A stretch of DNA of 41,100 nt from Rhodospirillaceae bacterium (lineage in GTDB: Bacteria; Pseudomonadota; Alphaproteobacteria; UBA8366; Aestuariispiraceae), in assembly GCA_002709955.1 (NCBI GenBank), contig PAQY01000019.1, forward strand, positions 1 to 41,100. Direction: 5' to 3'. Shown piece after piece: positions 26,902 through 35,698 of the stretch. The first letter of the stretch is position 1. Every line of letters begins with the position of its first letter. Under the pieces are notes generated by a model, which worked only from the letters and a program-made list of their open reading frames with translations, had not been told where the DNA came from and made no database searches. A program made the translations under genes and the position numbers.

Positions 26902-28035
26902 TTATGCAGCGACCGTCTGAGCCGTCTGTGTCTGTCGAAGGTGACGGCTCAACGTGCGATATTGGCTTTCCGGTCCATCATGGTCGATATAACAGCCCTG
27001 AAGAAAGCGAAATCCGTCTTCTGCAAAGGCTGTTCTGCCATGCAGGGTGCGGTGATTGTCCATCATCAGGCAATCCCCCTTCTTTAACTTGAAGGAAAAG
27101 ACGAAGCGGGGTTCCGCCGCAAGACGGGCCAGATGCCGACGCCCCGCATAAAAGGTTTTCAGGGTTTCCGGGTCAACAGCGGGGGCGAAATCCAGGCGGG
27201 TCGACAGGCGCAATTGGCGCAGATTGCCCGATGAATCCAATCGGATCATCGGCGCGGTTTCCCGGTCATTCACATCCTTGGACAGATATCGGAACGAAAT
27301 CGGCAGGCTGCTGAGAACATCATACTCCGCAGGGGATTGCTGTTTCAGCGCGGTGCAGATCGACAGGCCATCGACAATCGTGCTTTCACCGCCCGTCGCG
27401 TCATTGGCCAGACAGTGCAGGAATTGGATCCCCGGCACGGACCGGCGATAGGGATTATCTGTGTGCGCGGTCAATGCCAGCCCGGTATAGGCCAGATCCG
27501 TCGCGACAGCTTCGGTGCGGACATTAAACAGCCGCCCCCAATTGGTTTCTCGGATCGGGCCAAAAACCTGTGCGATATCCAACAGGCTGTCTTCCGTGCT
27601 GGGCGTGTCGCGCAACAGGGCAAACCCGTATTTGAAGAATCCATCCAGAACCTGATGCCGGGCCCAGGAATCATGGCGGTTTTCCCACTGCAGAATGGGT
27701 GGTGTCAGCGTGTCGATGGTCCAGGGGGTCGGTTGCGGCAGGTCGTCCGGATGGGTCTGTAACCCGGCCTCTATCATCATCCGTTCCAGTGGATAGAAAT
27801 GCCGGTGACCGTCGGAAAACAGAATCTCCACCCCCTGGTCATTCGCCTGTGCCTCCACAATTGCCAAATCGTTTGGTAATTGGGTTGGATCATAGAACCG
27901 CTGATAGCTGTTATGATCAATCTGGTCCGGCGCGTCACTCAATTGCCGCAGCCACTCCGCCATCAGCGGGATGACCTGACCCTGATGGTGCAATTCCAGA
28001 AACCCGGACTCCCAGTTCATTTGAAAACCAGCCAC
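26902..28035 (-). CDS. tmpA: 2-oxoglutarate/Fe(II) oxygenase, TmpA-like
   Basis: The product has 377 residues and belongs to the gamma-butyrobetaine hydroxylase type. Fe ligands are His191 and Asp193 (AHTDNPY) and His332 (TLHGRTAF); Arg343 probably holds 2-oxoglutarate. Trp166 and Tyr183 fall where the hydroxylase forms its aromatic cage for a trimethylammonium group. The N-terminal domain is kept, but the cysteines that bind zinc in the hydroxylase are absent (WLRQLSDAPDQ instead). TmpA hydroxylates 2-(trimethylamino)ethylphosphonate for TmpB, and the tmpB-like gene starts 41 bases after the stop codon. GTG 28035 has AAAGGG upstream; TTG 28053 and ATG 28020 are alternatives. A true gamma-butyrobetaine hydroxylase is the main competing call. 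Confidence 0.68.
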   Translation of the reverse strand: MAGFQMNWESGFLELHHQGQVIPLMAEWLRQLSDAPDQIDHNSYQRFYDPTQLPNDLAIVEAQANDQGVEILFSDGHRHFYPLERMMIEAGLQTHPDDLPQPTPWTIDTLTPPILQWENRHDSWARHQVLDGFFKYGFALLRDTPSTEDSLLDIAQVFGPIRETNWGRLFNVRTEAVATDLAYTGLALTAHTDNPYRRSVPGIQFLHCLANDATGGESTIVDGLSICTALKQQSPAEYDVLSSLPISFRYLSKDVNDRETAPMIRLDSSGNLRQLRLSTRLDFAPAVDPETLKTFYAGRRHLARLAAEPRFVFSFKLKKGDCLMMDNHRTLHGRTAFAEDGFRFLQGCYIDHDGPESQYRTLSRHLRQTQTAQTVAA

Positions 28036-28119
28036 GGTGCGCCCTTTCGCCAATATCTACTGTGGTGGAAAATTCAATAATTCTTGTCGCAAAAAAACCC
28101 ATAAAATGGCAATGCCTAT

Positions 28120-28136
28120 CATAACATAAAGTTATG
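28120..28136. promoter_or_regulatory. Inverted repeat, possible LysR operator
   Basis: CATAAC (28120-28125), five bases, GTTATG (28131-28136) is a perfect interrupted palindrome in an AT-rich divergent promoter region. The second arm includes the ATG of the LysR gene at 28134. LysR regulators often bind such sites near their own promoter to control themselves and the divergent target. No -35/-10 pair could be assigned. Confidence 0.45.
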
Positions 28137-29048
28137 AAAGAAATTCGACACAGCCTGCCTTCTTTGAATGCGCTGGCGGTCTTTGAGGCCGCCGGGCGTC
28201 TGGGGGGATTCACCAAGGCGGCAGAAGAGTTAAGGATCAGCCAGCCTGCGGTCACCCGTCATATTCGGGGGCTTGAGGAGTCGCTGGGGCGTCCATTATT
28301 CGTGCGCAGTCATAACCGCATCGCCCTGACAGAAGCCGGTCTTCGGCTGTGGCATGCGGTTAATACCGGGTTCGGGGATATCGCCCAGGTCGTAGAGGCA
28401 TTGCGTCGGCAGGAGGAGGCGCGGTCCCTGACATTTGCAACGCATTCAGGGTTTGGACAGGAATGGCTGATGCCGCGCCTGAATGATTTGCGCGCGGATC
28501 TGGGTGGGCGCACGATCAACCTGGCGATTGTTGACAGTTCATCAGATTTTGACCGGACCGATTTTGACGTTGCGGTGCGCCATGGGCGGGGCGATTGGCC
28601 GGGTATGGAGGGGGTGCTGCTGCGCCCGGAAACAGTCTTACCCCTGATCAGTGCCGGACTGGCGGCAAAACGCCCGGAACTTTTGGTGGCGACTCCAGAA
28701 GACCTGATGACAGAACGCCTGATCCATATGGACGAGGGGGATCGACCCTGGATGAGCTGGGCAGTGTGGTTCCGTTTGGCCGGGGTCCATCGCACCCCCC
28801 CGCCTGCAAATGTCCGACTGAATAACTATCCATTGGTTATCCGGGAAATTCTGGTGGGAAATGGTGTTGGTTTAGGGTGGCGTCCCCTGGTGGATGAAAT
28901 GATATTGGCGGGGACGCTGGTGCCTGTTGGTCCGGAAGTGGTGCGGGAAGAATATGGCTGGTGGCTGGTCTGGCGCGATGGCGTGCGGGACCCCAGCTTT
29001 GATCAGATCCGGCGCTGGATACAAATTCAGTTAATCGACCCACCATAA
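28134..29048 (+). CDS. LysR-family transcriptional regulator (GcvA-like)
   Basis: The product has 304 residues. The winged helix-turn-helix is clear ([20 protein letters not shown], then [20 protein letters not shown] and [17 protein letters not shown]). An effector domain of the GcvA/AmpR type starts near residue 95. The gene is divergent from the tmpA/tmpB pair with about 98 bases between starts, so it is the likely regulator, perhaps responding to a quaternary amine phosphonate. No ribosome binding site precedes ATG 28134 and no other Met fits, so translation may be leaderless or weak. Confidence 0.9.
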   Translation: MKEIRHSLPSLNALAVFEAAGRLGGFTKAAEELRISQPAVTRHIRGLEESLGRPLFVRSHNRIALTEAGLRLWHAVNTGFGDIAQVVEALRRQEEARSLTFATHSGFGQEWLMPRLNDLRADLGGRTINLAIVDSSSDFDRTDFDVAVRHGRGDWPGMEGVLLRPETVLPLISAGLAAKRPELLVATPEDLMTERLIHMDEGDRPWMSWAVWFRLAGVHRTPPPANVRLNNYPLVIREILVGNGVGLGWRPLVDEMILAGTLVPVGPEVVREEYGWWLVWRDGVRDPSFDQIRRWIQIQLIDPP

Positions 29049-29139
29049 GCATTCCACCAGGCTGGGTCTTTTCGTTGCTGGTAAAGCAGAAAATGACGCG
29101 CTAAAACGGACGCCAAGGTTCAAAAAAAGGGGGAAGCCC

Positions 29140-30672
29140 ATGCAAGATATTCTTCAACGCCTTGAAGATATGCGCGAAGACGCGCGGCAAGGCGGCGGTG
29201 CCAAGCGAATTGAAGCCCAGCACAGCAAGGGAAAGCTGACCGCGCGGGAGCGGCTGGATCTGCTGCTGGATCCAGGCTCTTTTGAAGAATGGGACATGTT
29301 TGTCGAACATGACTGCACCGATTTCGGGATGCAGGATCAGAAAATCCGCGGCGATGGCGTTGTCACCGGCCATGGGCTGGTCAATGGTCGGCGGGTTTTC
29401 GTCTTTTCTCAGGATTTTACCGTGTTCGGTGGGTCCCTGTCCGCCGCCCATGCCCGCAAGATCTGTAAAATCATGGATCAGGCGATGAAGGTTGGTGTCC
29501 CGGTGATCGGCCTCAACGATTCCGGCGGTGCGCGCATTCAGGAAGGGGTGGCTTCTCTGGCGGGCTATGCCGATGTGTTTCAGCGCAATGTGATGGCGTC
29601 CGGTGTTGTGCCGCAGATTTCCATGATCATGGGCCCCTGTGCCGGGGGCGCGGTCTATTCACCCGCCATGACCGACTTTATCTTCATGGTCAAAGATTCC
29701 TCATACATGTTTGTCACCGGACCGGAAGTGGTGAAAACCGTCACCAATGAGACCGTGACCGCCGAAGAATTAGGGGGCGCGACAAGCCATACCAGCAAAT
29801 CGGGCGTTGCCGACCTGGCCTTTGAAAATGATGTGGAGGCACTGCTGCAATTGCGCCGCTTCCTGGGTTTCCTGCCGTTGAATAATAAGGAACAGCCGCC
29901 CCACCGCCCGACCGACGATCCCCATGACCGGCTGGACATGTCGCTGGACACATTGGTCCCGCCCAATCCCAACAAGCCGTATGATATCAAGGAATTGATC
30001 CATAAGATTTCGGACGAGGAAGATTTCTTTGAAATCCAGCCCAACAATGCAGGCAACATCGTAGTTGGCTTTGCGCGGATCGAAGGGCACCCGGTCGGCA
30101 TCGTTGCCAATCAGCCTATGGTTCTGGCGGGCTGTCTGGACATTGCCAGTTCCATCAAGGCGGGTCGTTTCGTGCGCTTCTGCGATGCCTTTAACATTCC
30201 TATCGTGACCCTGGTCGATGTGCCAGGCTTCCTGCCCGGCACGGCCCAGGAATATGGCGGCATCATTAAGCACGGCGCGAAGCTGCTCTATGCCTATGCC
30301 GAAGCGACGGTGCCCAAGGTGACCGTTATCACCCGCAAGGCCTATGGCGGGGCCTATGACGTGATGTCGTCCAAGCATTTGCGCGGCGATGTGAATTATG
30401 CCTGGCCGTCAGCGGAAATCGCCGTCATGGGCCCGAAAGGGGCGGTGGAAATCATCTTCCGCGCGGACCGGGACGACCCTGCGAAATTGGCAGAAAAAGA
30501 AGCAGAATACCGCGATAAATTCGCCAATCCCTTCGTGGCGGGTCAGCACGGTTTCATCGATGACGTGATCATGCCCCACAGCACACGCCGCCGAATCTCG
30601 CGCGCGCTCAGCATGCTGCGCACGAAAGACATCAAGAACCCGTGGAAAAAACACGGCAATATTCCGCTATAG
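29140..30672 (+). CDS. pccB: Propionyl-CoA carboxylase beta subunit
   Basis: The carboxyltransferase subunit moves CO2 from biotin to propionyl-CoA, giving methylmalonyl-CoA. The product has 510 residues, the normal length. The N-terminal half shows [20 protein letters not shown] and [20 protein letters not shown]; the middle shows [20 protein letters not shown]; the C-terminal half shows [20 protein letters not shown]. The Asp in the pocket that distinguishes propionyl- from acetyl-CoA enzymes was not checked, so acetyl-CoA activity is not excluded. The ribosome binding site is AAAAAAAGGGGGAAG. pccA lies 851 bases downstream, separated by a foreign-looking gene. Confidence 0.95.
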   Translation: MQDILQRLEDMREDARQGGGAKRIEAQHSKGKLTARERLDLLLDPGSFEEWDMFVEHDCTDFGMQDQKIRGDGVVTGHGLVNGRRVFVFSQDFTVFGGSLSAAHARKICKIMDQAMKVGVPVIGLNDSGGARIQEGVASLAGYADVFQRNVMASGVVPQISMIMGPCAGGAVYSPAMTDFIFMVKDSSYMFVTGPEVVKTVTNETVTAEELGGATSHTSKSGVADLAFENDVEALLQLRRFLGFLPLNNKEQPPHRPTDDPHDRLDMSLDTLVPPNPNKPYDIKELIHKISDEEDFFEIQPNNAGNIVVGFARIEGHPVGIVANQPMVLAGCLDIASSIKAGRFVRFCDAFNIPIVTLVDVPGFLPGTAQEYGGIIKHGAKLLYAYAEATVPKVTVITRKAYGGAYDVMSSKHLRGDVNYAWPSAEIAVMGPKGAVEIIFRADRDDPAKLAEKEAEYRDKFANPFVAGQHGFIDDVIMPHSTRRRISRALSMLRTKDIKNPWKKHGNIPL

Positions 30673-30684
30673 GAAGGCGGGGAA

Positions 30685-31437
30685 ATGGAAAAGAAAAAAC
30701 TAAATATTTACTTTTTTATCGGTCAAACAATCCGCACGATCCAAACAACAGAAATCCATCATAGATCCCAGCCTGACAAAGGCGTTTTTTATGATGTTCA
30801 GCGGTTAGTGAGCGCGCTGGATGAAGTTGGCTTAACGGTGTCAATGGGGGTTGCAGAAAAATTTTTAGGTCGCATGCGGGAATGGTCGCCGAATGGTGAT
30901 TTTATAGTGAATGATAGTAAGAAGAAGTTTATCGAAAGAAACATTCGAAGTGTATTTGATTGTATGAATTCAGAGATGAATAATTCGTTCGTTTTTTCTC
31001 TGACGCAGAAACAGTTTGATGTAAATAATCTTATGTCAGATATGCCCAAAATTATCGGCGTTGATGTTTATGAAAAACTTCCGGGTTTGGCAAAGTACGA
31101 TTTTGATGAAGCAGGAAAATGTATCGCGTTTGAAAGGTCGACAGCAGCAGCATTTCATCTCATGCGATGCACCGAATGCGTTCTGAATTCTTTTTATGAA
31201 AAGCATAAGAAACAGAAAAGATTGAAAAATAGAATGTGGGGACCGATAGTAAGCGAGTTAAGAAGTTTACGTTCCCCGCCACAAAAGGTTCTGCTAGATC
31301 ATTTAGATAATATTCGAAGTAATTTTAGAAACCCTACGCAGCATCCAGAAAAAATTTACGATCTATCTGAGGCTCAGAATCTTCTCCATGTTTGTATTGA
31401 TGTAATAAGCCGGATGGTTACCGACAAGAAATGGTAG
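30685..31437 (+). CDS. HEPN-like protein of unknown function, AT-rich insertion
   Basis: The product has 250 residues and no confident family assignment. It is mostly helical. Residues 142-165 (EAGKCIAFERSTAAAFHLMR) resemble HEPN proteins, and Arg215 to His220 (RNPTQH) fits the HEPN R-x4-6-H RNase motif, followed by HPEKIYDLSEAQNLLHVCID. HEPN domains occur in toxins, anti-phage nucleases and RNA-processing factors. Base use is very different from the neighbours: GC counts of 27 and 35 percent in two 60-base lines sampled, against well over 50 percent around it. That suggests recent transfer into the pcc locus. No toxin partner or mobility gene is adjacent. Confidence 0.7.
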   Translation: MEKKKLNIYFFIGQTIRTIQTTEIHHRSQPDKGVFYDVQRLVSALDEVGLTVSMGVAEKFLGRMREWSPNGDFIVNDSKKKFIERNIRSVFDCMNSEMNNSFVFSLTQKQFDVNNLMSDMPKIIGVDVYEKLPGLAKYDFDEAGKCIAFERSTAAAFHLMRCTECVLNSFYEKHKKQKRLKNRMWGPIVSELRSLRSPPQKVLLDHLDNIRSNFRNPTQHPEKIYDLSEAQNLLHVCIDVISRMVTDKKW

Positions 31438-31468
31438 TGATTTGAAATCAGATTTAAAGATGTCTGTT

Positions 31469-31498
31469 TTGTTAAAGCGTTACGCACGGTTGTAGGAT
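31469..31498 (+). promoter_or_regulatory. Possible promoter upstream of pccA
   Basis: TTGTTA (31469-31474) and TAGGAT (31493-31498) are 18 bases apart, ahead of pccA and after the inserted gene. Both hexamers match the sigma70 consensus only partly. If used, it would give pccA its own transcript despite the insertion. No TTTGCAAA-type PccR site was seen nearby. Confidence 0.25.
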
Positions 31499-31522
31499 CG
31501 CGAATCTCAGAGGTGAAATAAC

Positions 31523-33532
31523 ATGTTCAAAAAAATCCTAATCGCCAATCGCGGGGAAATTGCCTGTCGGGTGATGCGCACGGCCCATAGGATGGGGATC
31601 GTGCCGGTCGCGGTATATTCTGAGGCGGATGCGCAGGCGCTGCATGTGAAGACGGCCCTGGCGCTGGGCGGGGAAGCGGTGCTGGTCGGGCCGGCGGCGT
31701 CTTCTGAAAGCTATCTGGTGATCGATAACATCGTTAAGGCCTGTAAGGACACGGGCGCAGAGGCGGTGCATCCTGGCTATGGCTTCCTGTCGGAAAACAA
31801 ACGCTTTGCAGAGCGGCTGGAGAAAGAAGGCATTGCCTTTATCGGCCCGCCGGTCGGCGCGATTGAGGCGATGGGCGACAAGATCGAATCCAAGAAGCTG
31901 GCTTTGGCCGCAGGTGTCAGCACCGTGCCCGGCCATCTGGAGGCGATTACCGACCCCGAAGAGGCGGTGCGGATTTCCAACGATATCGGCTATCCGGTGA
32001 TGCTGAAGGCGTCTGCCGGTGGCGGCGGTAAGGGCATGCGCCTGGCCTGGAATGATAAAGAGGCCCGCGAGGGTCTGGTCTCGGCCATGAATGAAGGGCG
32101 TAGCAGCTTTGGCGATGATCGCGTCTTCATTGAAAAATTCATTGAAGAACCCCGCCATATCGAAATTCAGATTCTGGCCGATGGGCAGGGCACCTGCCTG
32201 TATCTGGGGGAGCGGGAATGTTCCATCCAGCGCCGCCATCAGAAGGTGATTGAAGAAGCCCCGTCCCCCTTCCTGGATGAGGCAACCCGCAAGGCGATGG
32301 GCGAACAGGCGGTTGCGCTGGCCGAGCAGGTGAAATACCGCACCGCCGGGACGGTGGAATTCATCGTCGATAAGGATCGCAATTTCTATTTCCTGGAAAT
32401 GAACACCCGCCTGCAGGTGGAACATCCGGTCACGGAACTGGTTACCGGCTATGATCTGGTTGAATGGATGATCCGCGTCGCCTATGGCGAGAAGCTGCCG
32501 ATGAAACAGTCCGATATCACGCTGACCGGCTGGGCGATTGAGGCGCGGTTATATGCGGAAGATGCGGAACGTGGCTTCCTGCCATCAACGGGCCGCCTGA
32601 GCCGCTATCGGGAGCCGGAAGCGGTGGAAGGAAAAGTACGGGTCGATAGCGGATGCTATGACGGCGCTGAAATTTCCATGTTCTATGATCCGATGATTTC
32701 CAAACTGGTGGTCGGCGGCAAGGATCGGGCCTCAGCCATCGCGGAATTGCGTCGGGCGATTGATGGCTATGTGGTGCGTGGCTTGAGCCATAACATGCCC
32801 TTCCTGGCAAATCTGGCGAAACACCCCCGCTTTGCCGAAGGTCAGATCACCACCAATTTCATTGCGGAGGAATATCCAGACGGCCTGACCGAAGCGCATC
32901 TAAAGCCGGATGACCCGGACCTGTTCGCGGCGATTGCAGCCGTCATTCAGGACCGGATTGAACAGCGGGAGCGGCGTATTTCCGGTCAGGAACAGGGCCG
33001 TGCGCCGGATCTGCCATCAGAATATACAGTGTTCCTGGGGGACAAGGATGCGCAGGAAATCTCCCTGCATCTGGACCGGGGCGCGGATGGGGATCGCCTG
33101 ACCCTGGGGGACCGAACACTGTTCATTGAAAGCGGCTGGCGGCCGGGCATGATCATTTTCCGGGCCACAGTGGATGATGAATTGCGTCTGTTCCAGGTGG
33201 ATCGGGACGGGGCCGGTTTTGTGTTAAGCCATGATGGCGCGCGCATTCGGGCGCTGGTGCTGGAAACCCGGCATGCGGGCCTGCGCCGGTTGATGCCCTA
33301 TAAGCCACCGCCGGACATGTCGAAATTCCTGCTGTCCCCCATGCCGGGCCTGTTGGTGCGGCTCAGCGTTTCCCCCGGCGATGTGGTCGAGGCGGGGCAG
33401 GAACTGGCGGTTGTTGAAGCGATGAAGATGGAAAACGTCTTGCGCGCCGTCAGCAATGGCACGGTCAAGGCCGCCCACGCCAGCCAGGGGGAAGGGCTTG
33501 CCGTCGATCAGATGATCCTGGAATTTGAATGA
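31523..33532 (+). CDS. pccA: Propionyl-CoA carboxylase alpha subunit
   Basis: This subunit carboxylates biotin with ATP and bicarbonate. The product has 669 residues. The biotin carboxylase domain (about 1-450) starts MFKKILIANRGEIACRVM and includes the Gly-rich ATP loop SAGGGGKGMRL and the motif NTRLQVEHPVTE. The biotinyl domain at the C-terminus has AMKMEN with the biotin-accepting Lys635. The linking BT domain lies between. ATG 31523 follows AGAGGTGAAATAAC. With pccB it forms the propionate/odd-chain entry into methylmalonyl-CoA. Mutase and epimerase are not in this window. Confidence 0.96.
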   Translation: MFKKILIANRGEIACRVMRTAHRMGIVPVAVYSEADAQALHVKTALALGGEAVLVGPAASSESYLVIDNIVKACKDTGAEAVHPGYGFLSENKRFAERLEKEGIAFIGPPVGAIEAMGDKIESKKLALAAGVSTVPGHLEAITDPEEAVRISNDIGYPVMLKASAGGGGKGMRLAWNDKEAREGLVSAMNEGRSSFGDDRVFIEKFIEEPRHIEIQILADGQGTCLYLGERECSIQRRHQKVIEEAPSPFLDEATRKAMGEQAVALAEQVKYRTAGTVEFIVDKDRNFYFLEMNTRLQVEHPVTELVTGYDLVEWMIRVAYGEKLPMKQSDITLTGWAIEARLYAEDAERGFLPSTGRLSRYREPEAVEGKVRVDSGCYDGAEISMFYDPMISKLVVGGKDRASAIAELRRAIDGYVVRGLSHNMPFLANLAKHPRFAEGQITTNFIAEEYPDGLTEAHLKPDDPDLFAAIAAVIQDRIEQRERRISGQEQGRAPDLPSEYTVFLGDKDAQEISLHLDRGADGDRLTLGDRTLFIESGWRPGMIIFRATVDDELRLFQVDRDGAGFVLSHDGARIRALVLETRHAGLRRLMPYKPPPDMSKFLLSPMPGLLVRLSVSPGDVVEAGQELAVVEAMKMENVLRAVSNGTVKAAHASQGEGLAVDQMILEFE

Positions 33533-33586
33533 CTTGATCCATGGGAGAGATTGACGCGGAAAGATGCTGAGGTCTAAACCACAGTT

Positions 33587-34807
33587 ATGAGCCGTGCAAT
33601 TTATCTGGACAGTCGGATATGGTGCCTTGGGATTGCCGAAACCTTGGTTTGGGCAGGGATGTATTACCTTTTCCCGGCCCTGTTGGTGCATTGGGAATCC
33701 GATCTGGGATGGTCTAAGACGGAACTGACCCTGGCGGCGACGTGCGCCTTGTTGGTTTCTGCGGTGGTTGCGCCAAAGATCGGGGGGTTGATTGATCAGG
33801 ATGCGGGACGCTGGATTCTAACAGGAAGCGCGGCATTGGGCGGTGTATTGCTGTTACTGTTGACCCAGGTCCAGTCCTATCCTGTCTTTTTCGCCCTCTG
33901 GATCGGTATCGGCATCGCCATGGGGGGATGCCTGTATGAGCCCTGTTTCGCCTTCCTGACACACCGCCGCGGGATTCAGGCCAGAAGCGCGATTACCATG
34001 ATCACCCTGATGGCTGGATTTGCGGGAACCGTCGCTTTCCCGCTGTGTAACTGGATTGCAGTATCGGCCAATTGGCAGGCGGCAAGTGGCACGATGGCCG
34101 TTCTGATCCTGGCCATTGCCGTGCCCCTGTTCTGGTTTGGCACCCGATTGAGGGCCGGGGATGTCGCGTTTGACAGTTCCGCGCATCACTCCAGTCAGGG
34201 CGACGTTACAAAATTGCGCAAATCAGCGCTGCGCCAGACATTATCGCGCCCGACTTACTGGTTGCTGGCTGCCAGTTTTGCGGTTCTGGGTCTAAACCAT
34301 GCCATTGTTGTCACGCATTTGCTGCCCCTGTTGGACGAACGGGGCATATCATTGGCATCTGCCGTCCTGGCGATTTCCCTGTTGGGGCCAATGCAGGTGG
34401 TCGGGCGTATCGTTATGCTGTTGACGGAACGGTGGATAGGGGTGATCACACTGTGTGGTGTAATCTTTGTATCCATCGCGGTTGGCGGCGTCTTTTTGGG
34501 GCTGGCGGCGGTGATTCCGGTGCTGATTTATCTGTTCGTGTTGTTGCAAGGTGCCAGCCATGGGGTCGTCAGCATTCTGCGTCCGCTTGTCACGGCGCAT
34601 CTGCTGGGGCGCACCGGGTTTGGAACCATTTCCGGTGCGGTGGCTGTGCCTTTTGTCGCTGCGACGGCATTGGGGCCCAGTGTGGGCAGTCTGATTTGGC
34701 GTTGGGGCGGCTATGATCTGGTCGTGTTGGCTTTGATCGGCTTGGCGCTGATCGGGCTGTTTAGTTTTGGTTTGGCGGTGAAAATATCCGCCCGCCATCC
34801 GGTTTAA
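33587..34807 (+). CDS. Major facilitator superfamily transporter
   Basis: The product has 406 residues with about 12 membrane spans. It begins MSRAIYLDSRIWCLGIAETL; the segment between spans 2 and 3 (KIGGLIDQDAGRWILTGS) resembles the MFS motif A region. The two halves are separated by a hydrophilic loop near residues 190-215 containing HHSSQGDV. No substrate can be assigned. It follows pccA after 54 bases without an obvious terminator, so read-through is possible. No ribosome binding site with good match precedes ATG 33587. Confidence 0.85.
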   Translation: MSRAIYLDSRIWCLGIAETLVWAGMYYLFPALLVHWESDLGWSKTELTLAATCALLVSAVVAPKIGGLIDQDAGRWILTGSAALGGVLLLLLTQVQSYPVFFALWIGIGIAMGGCLYEPCFAFLTHRRGIQARSAITMITLMAGFAGTVAFPLCNWIAVSANWQAASGTMAVLILAIAVPLFWFGTRLRAGDVAFDSSAHHSSQGDVTKLRKSALRQTLSRPTYWLLAASFAVLGLNHAIVVTHLLPLLDERGISLASAVLAISLLGPMQVVGRIVMLLTERWIGVITLCGVIFVSIAVGGVFLGLAAVIPVLIYLFVLLQGASHGVVSILRPLVTAHLLGRTGFGTISGAVAVPFVAATALGPSVGSLIWRWGGYDLVVLALIGLALIGLFSFGLAVKISARHPV

Positions 34808-34830
34808 GTAGGTTTGAAAGGATACTGATT

Positions 34831-35661
34831 ATGCCGATTGAATTCGATTTCGCCTTTTTATTGCCGTTTGCCTTGGCCTTGCTGGCGACGGGGGCCTTTG
34901 CGGGTACCCTGGCCGGATTGCTGGGTGTTGGCGGTGGAATCGTGATCGTGCCCATCCTGTATATGCTGTTGCCTGCCTTTGGCGTGCCGGAGGATTTGCG
35001 CATGCATTTGGCGGTTGGGACGTCATTGGCGACAATCGTGCCGACCGGTCTGGTTTCTGCCCAGTCACACTGGAAACGGGGTGGGGTGGATGTTGATCTG
35101 TTGAAGAAGTTGGGCGTCTTTGTCGTGCTGGGCGTTGCGATTGGCATTTTCATCGGGACTCGGGCCGGTGGGGAAACCCTGAAGATCATCTTCGCCTCCG
35201 TCGCCTTGCTGGTCGCCGTGCATATGGGCCTGGGCAAGCAGGAATGGTGCCTGAGCAAATCTTTACCATCCTGGCCCGGTCGCGCCTTAATCGGCATGTT
35301 TATCGGGGGTTTCAGTGTCGTCATGGGGATTGGCGGGGGAACGCTGGGTGTGCCCACGCTCAGCCTGTTTAATGTGCCGATCCGACGGGCCGTGGGAACC
35401 GCAGCCGCACTGGGCCCGGTGATCGCATTGCCCGGCGTGATCGGTTTCATCATCAGTGGATTTGGAGAGCCTGGCCTGCCGCCTTTCAGCCTGGGTTATG
35501 CAAATCTGTTGGCCTTTGCGGTTATCGTGCCCTCAACGATCGCTTTTGCACCGCTGGGGGCAAAGCTGGCTCATACCATCTCTCCACCCCTTTTACGCCG
35601 GGCCTTCGCCGTGTTTTTGTTGATCACGGCCTGTCGCATGGCCTGGGCTGTTTTTGGGTAA
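34831..35661 (+). CDS. TauE/SafE (TSUP) family membrane permease
   Basis: The product has 276 residues and about eight membrane spans. The two family repeats are visible: LAGLLGVGGGIVIVPILYML near residue 28 and FSVVMGIGGGTLGVPTLSLF near 165. TSUP proteins move small sulfur or organic anions such as sulfite, sulfoacetate or taurine-derived products. The substrate here is unknown. ATG 34831 follows GAAAGGATACTGATT, 23 bases after the MFS gene, so the two may be co-transcribed. No sulfur metabolism gene is near. Confidence 0.9.
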   Translation: MPIEFDFAFLLPFALALLATGAFAGTLAGLLGVGGGIVIVPILYMLLPAFGVPEDLRMHLAVGTSLATIVPTGLVSAQSHWKRGGVDVDLLKKLGVFVVLGVAIGIFIGTRAGGETLKIIFASVALLVAVHMGLGKQEWCLSKSLPSWPGRALIGMFIGGFSVVMGIGGGTLGVPTLSLFNVPIRRAVGTAAALGPVIALPGVIGFIISGFGEPGLPPFSLGYANLLAFAVIVPSTIAFAPLGAKLAHTISPPLLRRAFAVFLLITACRMAWAVFG

Positions 35662-35698
35662 TCGGGCTGCGGGTGACCGGTTAATCGTCAGGCATTGA

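Noticed and set aside
29049-29139. PccR-type TTTGCAAA operator before pccB
   Set aside because: The motif is not present in the 91 bases upstream, nor in the gap before pccA.
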